Assembly: GCA_012932295.1 (NCBI GenBank)
Contig: JAAONU010000014.1
Span: 1,302,001-1,366,000 of the forward strand
Reading direction: 5' to 3'
Source of the DNA: Cyclina sinensis
Taxonomy: Eukaryota; Mollusca; Bivalvia; Venerida; Veneridae
Length of the DNA stretch: 64,000 bases
This document shows, in pieces, positions 44,001-50,000 of this stretch. Under the pieces are notes generated by a model, which ran no database searches, was not told the DNA's origin, and saw only the letters and a program-made list of their open reading frames with translations. How positions within the stretch are numbered: position 1 is the first letter of the stretch; each line of letters begins with the position of its first letter. Made by a program: the position numbers and the translations under genes.

Positions 44001-47000
44001 ATAAGTCAGTTGTTTTCTGCCATAAACACATTGTAGTTGCAGTCTTAAGTCAATACTATAAATATTGAGATAATTGTATGTGTGGGAAAATTTCCAGTAG
44101 CTTTTGACATTTGATAGATACTGCATGTATACCAAAATAAACAGGATTTTCTTGAATATTTTCGACACCATGCTTAAAGATGCATCATAAGATGCAGTCT
44201 CAGTGCCTGGAATATAAATAACAATACTGGAAATCCAGATTATCAAGAAGATAGAATTGAATAGGTCCCCTTCAGATCTAACCATATGCCATACCTGCCA
44301 TAATTTTTCTGGCCATTTCCGGGATTTTGATATCGAATTTCCGGGATTTTAGCCGATTTTCCGGGACATACAACTATTCATATACTTTCAATGCCCTACC
44401 GTTGGCAGTACACAAAATTGGATGGGATTCCGTTTTTGGCGGGAAAAGCCATGCACGTCTTTCAAATACACATCAGTATCATCAGTTTCATAGCTTTTAT
44501 TTTAGTCGCAAGAGCAAAGTAATTGACAGGCTTGCAGGAATGTTTCAAGCTCAATCGGTCCGACCACTTGACGATTATTCCCCCATCCATCTGAACCACT
44601 TCAAAAAAAACGTTCGCTCGTATTTACGAGTGGAGAAGTAGTATAATTTTCTGATCGATCGTCCTGCAGAACGAGTGCAAAAACCGCAAGAAATACACCG
44701 ATGGATGTGTATATCATAACGTCACAGTTTACCGACAGTAACTGTCAAAACGAAACCGGAAGCGTGAGTAAGGGGGAGCACTGCGCCTTTTTTAATTCAG
44801 TAAACCGCACAGAACCGTTGATCGTTTTTCTCCTAGGTCACCAGGACTGGTGATGCAGGACGAGTAGAAATTTTTGTCACTCGTCCTCGATTTTTATGCG
44901 CGTTTGCATTAAATTTAATTTTAAGTAGCATCTCAATTAACACCAATTACCGCGGCGGCAGTCTTTGAAATGGCAGATATTTTACAAATTAATTAATGCA
45001 CCGCAAGTCAATAAATCGATAGCCAATAGCGGTCATTTGTTAATTGGTTATCAATGACACGCGGTGTATTCACCGAATCGGAACATATTATCATAACAAA
45101 TAAAGAATTAGCGGCTTGTCAACAATTTGACTGGCCTGATCAAAGGTATGCGCGTTTTTCATGTTTTCCGGGACATCGGATGTCTTTCCGGGACTCCGGG
45201 ACAGGCCCTTGATTTCCGGGACAATCCCGGATGATCCGGGACGTATGGCAGGTATGCCATATGCATAGTTAGATTGTGTACTTCAGTCAGATTGTGTGTT
45301 ACACTGAAATGAATGCTGCATCAAGAGACAGCTGTGTATTATATACTTAAATCAATATTACTTAGATGAATGTTGCATCCAGATCAACTTAATGTTCAGT
45401 TGCCATACAGCTGAAAAGCTCAAAGAAACTTTATGCTTGACAAAGAAAATATTGATTGATGCATTGAAATAAGACTGAATGTTACACATAAAGGAAACTC
45501 GAGAGATAAGACTGTATGTTGCTCTGGAGCTGATGTGTTTGTTGCTCTGAAATAAGACTGAATATTGCAAAGAATATATATTTGAAATTTTAATAAGCCT
45601 CAGAGAAAACATTTTTTTATTATAATAAGACTATATGCTTTTCTAAGATAAGACTCAGCATTGCACAATGAAAATTACTAATGTTCAGTCAGTTTTTAAG
45701 TTTGACTGGCTGCACATAGAGTAACTTTAAGAAGTAAATACACATTTTTCTATTACACTTAAAGGAAATTAAATGTTGCATCTGTTGTAATGTTAAACTA
45801 AACAAAAATTGTATGTCCTCTGTAATATGAGTGGATATCACACATAGAGAAACAGTAAATATTACATTAAGGTAAAATGACATGGCCAGCTCCAAAAACC
45901 TTAGGTAGAAAACCTTAGGTATATTAAACTTACAGAAGACTAAGTACTAGTATTGCACTTTGAGAACTGTATTGAAGACTGTTAAATTTAAAGACATGAA
46001 TAGAAGAGTATAAGAGGACTGTAATATGTCACTCTATGAAGACATGAATGTAACTCTAAGAAGACATGAAAGTAACACTAAGAAGACATGAATGTAAGGG
46101 TGAAAGAGGACAGTAATATGTCCCACTATGAAGACATGAATGTAACACTAAGAAGACATGAATGTAAGGGTGAAAGAGGACTGTAATATGTCCCACTATG
46201 AAAACATGAATGCAATGGTGTTAGGGGATTGTAATATGTCACACTATGAAGACATGAATGTAATGGTACAAGAGGACTGTATTATGTGACAGTATGAAGA
46301 CATGGATGTAAGGGTAAAAGAGGACTGTAATTTGTCACTCTATGAAGACATGAATGTAAGGGTATAAGAGGACTTTAGTATGTCACAGTATGAAGACATG
46401 GATGTAAAGGTATAAGAGGACTGTAGTATGTCACAGTATGAAGACACGAATGTAAAGGTATAAGAGGACTGTAGCATGTCACAGTATAAAGACATGGATG
46501 TAAGGGTAAAAGAGGACTGTAATTTGTCACTCGATGAAGACATGAATGTAAAGGTATAAGAGGACTGTAGTATGTCACAGTATGAAGACACGAATGTAAA
46601 GGTATAAGAGGACTGTAGTATGTCACAGTATGAAGACACGAATGTAAAGGTATAAGAGGACTGTAGTATGTCGCAGTATGAAGACACGAATGTTAAGGTA
46701 TAAGAGGACTGTAGCATGTCACAGTAATGAAGACATGAATGTAAGGGTATAGGAGGAATGTAATATGTTGTACTGTGATAAGACTAATGAAAACTGTAAA
46801 AATTTAGAGATGATTCTTCTTATAAGGTGATATTGTTACAAAGTCAGATTTTAATATCATTCATCTCTGACAATGGTATACAAAATAGCACACCATACAC
46901 AAATGTATACCATGGTATACATAATAGCACACCAGTTCTATATGTATAGAAATGATATGTCATTTAGAGAGAATGGAAGTTATCTGTACCACAAGAAAAT

Positions 47001-50000
47001 TTTCCTGTGACATTTCTCTCAGTAATTTTAGGAAGGAAATACTACCATTTTATTTTACCAATTAAATGTTTTTAAGTTTAATTATATATAAAGGTTTTAT
47101 GATGCTGGAAAATCTCGTTCACTTCATGTCAGAGTGATCTGGGGTGAATGATCTGGCATTAAGGTAGCAGAACAGGCATATATGTATGTTAATAACAAAT
47201 AAATTGTATTAATTCACAAGGTTTATTTTCTTAAATGACATGACAGTTTGTTTTTTCTTAAATAAAAACAGAGTATGAACAATTATTGGTATATTGCTGA
47301 TTTGCAAACTTGACTTTTATATATATGGCAGTGATGGTTGTAACTTTTTCACATAATGGCTTTCATTTTGCACCTTTGTGATACTTGAAGATGGATTTAT
47401 GAGAAAGGAGTACGACACCTCAAGTCTTATTTTGTTTGTCAGTCATTGAAACAATTCATTTTATAAGCCAATCCAAAATGAGTCTTGAAAATAAAGTGGC
47501 ATATGATCTGTTGCAATTTCATAATGCAGTTTATGATAATTAATTGCTAATGATACATATGTTTACTTACAGGCAAAAAGAGGAAGGGTATGAGTGGAGT
47601 GACAACAGATGTTGATAACCCTGGGGAGGAGGTGCCAGCAGAAGATGATGGTTCAAGACTTGTTATATCTGGTGGAGAGGGATATGTTGACTTCAGAATA
47701 GGTGAGATAGATAGATATGTCTTTATAAGTGATATAAGATGAAAGACATAAAGTGTTTAACCAGAGATATTAAAATTGATCAGACTAATCAAAATGTCAT
47801 TCAATCAGTTGAGAGGCCCAAATGCAAAGGCATCAGTTAAAAATTTACAATGTGTATAAACTATAAACCATGTGGTCTGTGGCATCATTTTCAGGTTACA
47901 CAAAAATAAAAGAACAACAAAAAACCTTGGTTCAAAACTTCCCATCAGCATTTGATCATTCAGATACCTTTTATGCCAACTATATCTGTCCAGCTTTCTG
48001 TCCATCCAACACACTTCCATTTCAAAGCTAATTTCAGGAACCAATAGCTCAAACTCAACCACACTTTGTATGAAGCTTCACTAGGAAATGGATCTGCACC
48101 TATTTTCAGGATGTTCTAGTCAAATAAAATTTCACATGGTTATGTCCCTATGATTATAAAATAGAGCAGTAAAAAAAGTTTCCGTTCTGGGCTATTTCCC
48201 AGGAACCAGTGGCTTGAATTTGTCTAAATCTCAGCTGGCAGAAGTAGATGAGCATTTTATTGGGATGTTTCGGTCAGATGAATTTTTGCATTCCCATGCA
48301 TCCATCAGTGCGACCAATGATCCTGTTTCTGTATTTTTAGACAAAATGTAGTTTCCACATAGGTTTCTTCCTTGCAATGTTTACAGAAAAAGAATTTGAA
48401 TGGGCAAATATATTTGTACAGTCATGGATGGTGCTCATCTTCCAGCCAAGTATATGTTATAGATGGTCAGTATGGTTTGAAAATGAAAATGAAAATGAAA
48501 CTTATTGGAGTTTCAAACAAAGCTTTTTCTTCACAATTCTTATCTTTCCAATTTACCATTCAAAAATGATGTCACAGACCATAACATGTTGTTTGTACAC
48601 ATATTCAGCATCAGAAACTTGTGAGCAATAGTTGTCAGTAGTCTGTCTTCATTTAATATAAGTGAAAAAAGCAACTGTCTGGGAGCTGTTTTTTTGCTGT
48701 ATACTTTCTTATATTTTTGTATCTAATGGAAGTCATATCTCGTGTATGAATAACTGGATGACTTTACACTAAGGAAGCCCATTCATGTTTGTGTAATTAA
48801 TGCATCACATATTGCTACTAGCAGCTTTGCTTCAAGTATTTATTTCAGAGTGTGGCCTCATTAAGTACTCATATGATAAGAACTTGACTATCCATATTTT
48901 GCAATAAAGTTCTTCTCTTTTGATATTATTACAGTGTTTAATCTGCAGTTACCTAAGGCCAGAAAGATAATGGGTATTTATGCATAGAATAATAGTCTGC
49001 TCACTCTCTGAAATACTCAGTTTGAACTATCTGTATCCTAAAGCTTTGCCTGAATGATTTTACAAATCTTTCTAAGAAGTTCAGCATACTCTGGACATGC
49101 TCTGTACTTGCATATGAATTTTAAAAGAAAAAGAGGCAAAAATATTCAAAAAAAAGAAGGAAATGTCTTTTATTGCTTGAACATGCTTCTTCTTATAATA
49201 AATCTATGTCTTTGCAATTCTGAGATATGCTGTCTCCAAATGAATGTAGCAGGTGATATATTATTCCATGCTCTTTTTATTGCTCATGGACAATATTAAT
49301 AATGAAGTAATGGAAAATATCCTCAGAGAACTCAGTTCTAGGCTACACAATGTCATCAAAGGCAACATTTGATGTTAGGCTGTGTTTGATATATTCTCTA
49401 ACTGAACAATGAGTTCAGTCAGCTTGATTTTCTGTTATAATAAAAGTAGACACTGTTACTATAAATAGAACTATATTTGTATGAACATGGGCACTTGCTT
49501 TCTAGGAAGTTATAAATCATTTTGTAATAGACAAACATGGATAATAGAGAGCAAGATATATCCACTGCAGACTATGTCAGTTTTCATCAGAAGAAATGTG
49601 TTTCCATTTTTGAATTGAGACAGCCATTATTATTGATGGAAATTAATGCAAACTAGATGTCTGAAGTTTGTCCCAAAGCTTTGAAAATATATCTAGAAAA
49701 CAGGAAAGAGGCTTTGTTTTATCACTGTCATATAATTGATTAGAGAGAAATGGCATGCAACTGTTCCCGTAAAGGACCCAGAGACTTCCCGATAGCTAGA
49801 TATTAGGCTGCCACAAACAATATTTTATCCCTGATTTTACCAGTTTCTACTCTAGCTCTGTGACAGTCCCCGAATCAATTTAGTAGGAGTATGTTTTTGT
49901 ACATGCTTCACTGTCAGTTTTTTTTACAAACAAGAGAAGTTTCTTCACTAAAATCAGTCCTTGAAGATATCTCAGCTTTCCTTTGATTGTTGTTGTTTTT

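Larger units (their letters stand above)
18751..47572 (+). other. 28.8 kb intron of the JIP gene
   Basis: Bounded by the gtaagt donor after exon o and the tttacttacag acceptor before exon p, both phase 1. It contains most of the repeats listed separately. Outside those repeats (for example 21.0-23.5, 32.6-34.4, 37.2-39.1 and 40.4-42.3 kb) I see AT-rich sequence without convincing coding, RNA or repeat signals. Confidence 0.85.

Noticed and set aside
44327..44641. 104-codon frame inside the 967 bp transposon as a transposase
   Set aside because: Too short and without recognisable transposase motifs; the element looks non-autonomous.
46340..46717. 125-codon minus-strand frame with 16-residue repeats ([20 protein letters not shown])
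   Set aside because: Produced by a 48 bp minisatellite whose unit is a multiple of three; the neighbouring degenerate copies do not keep the frame.
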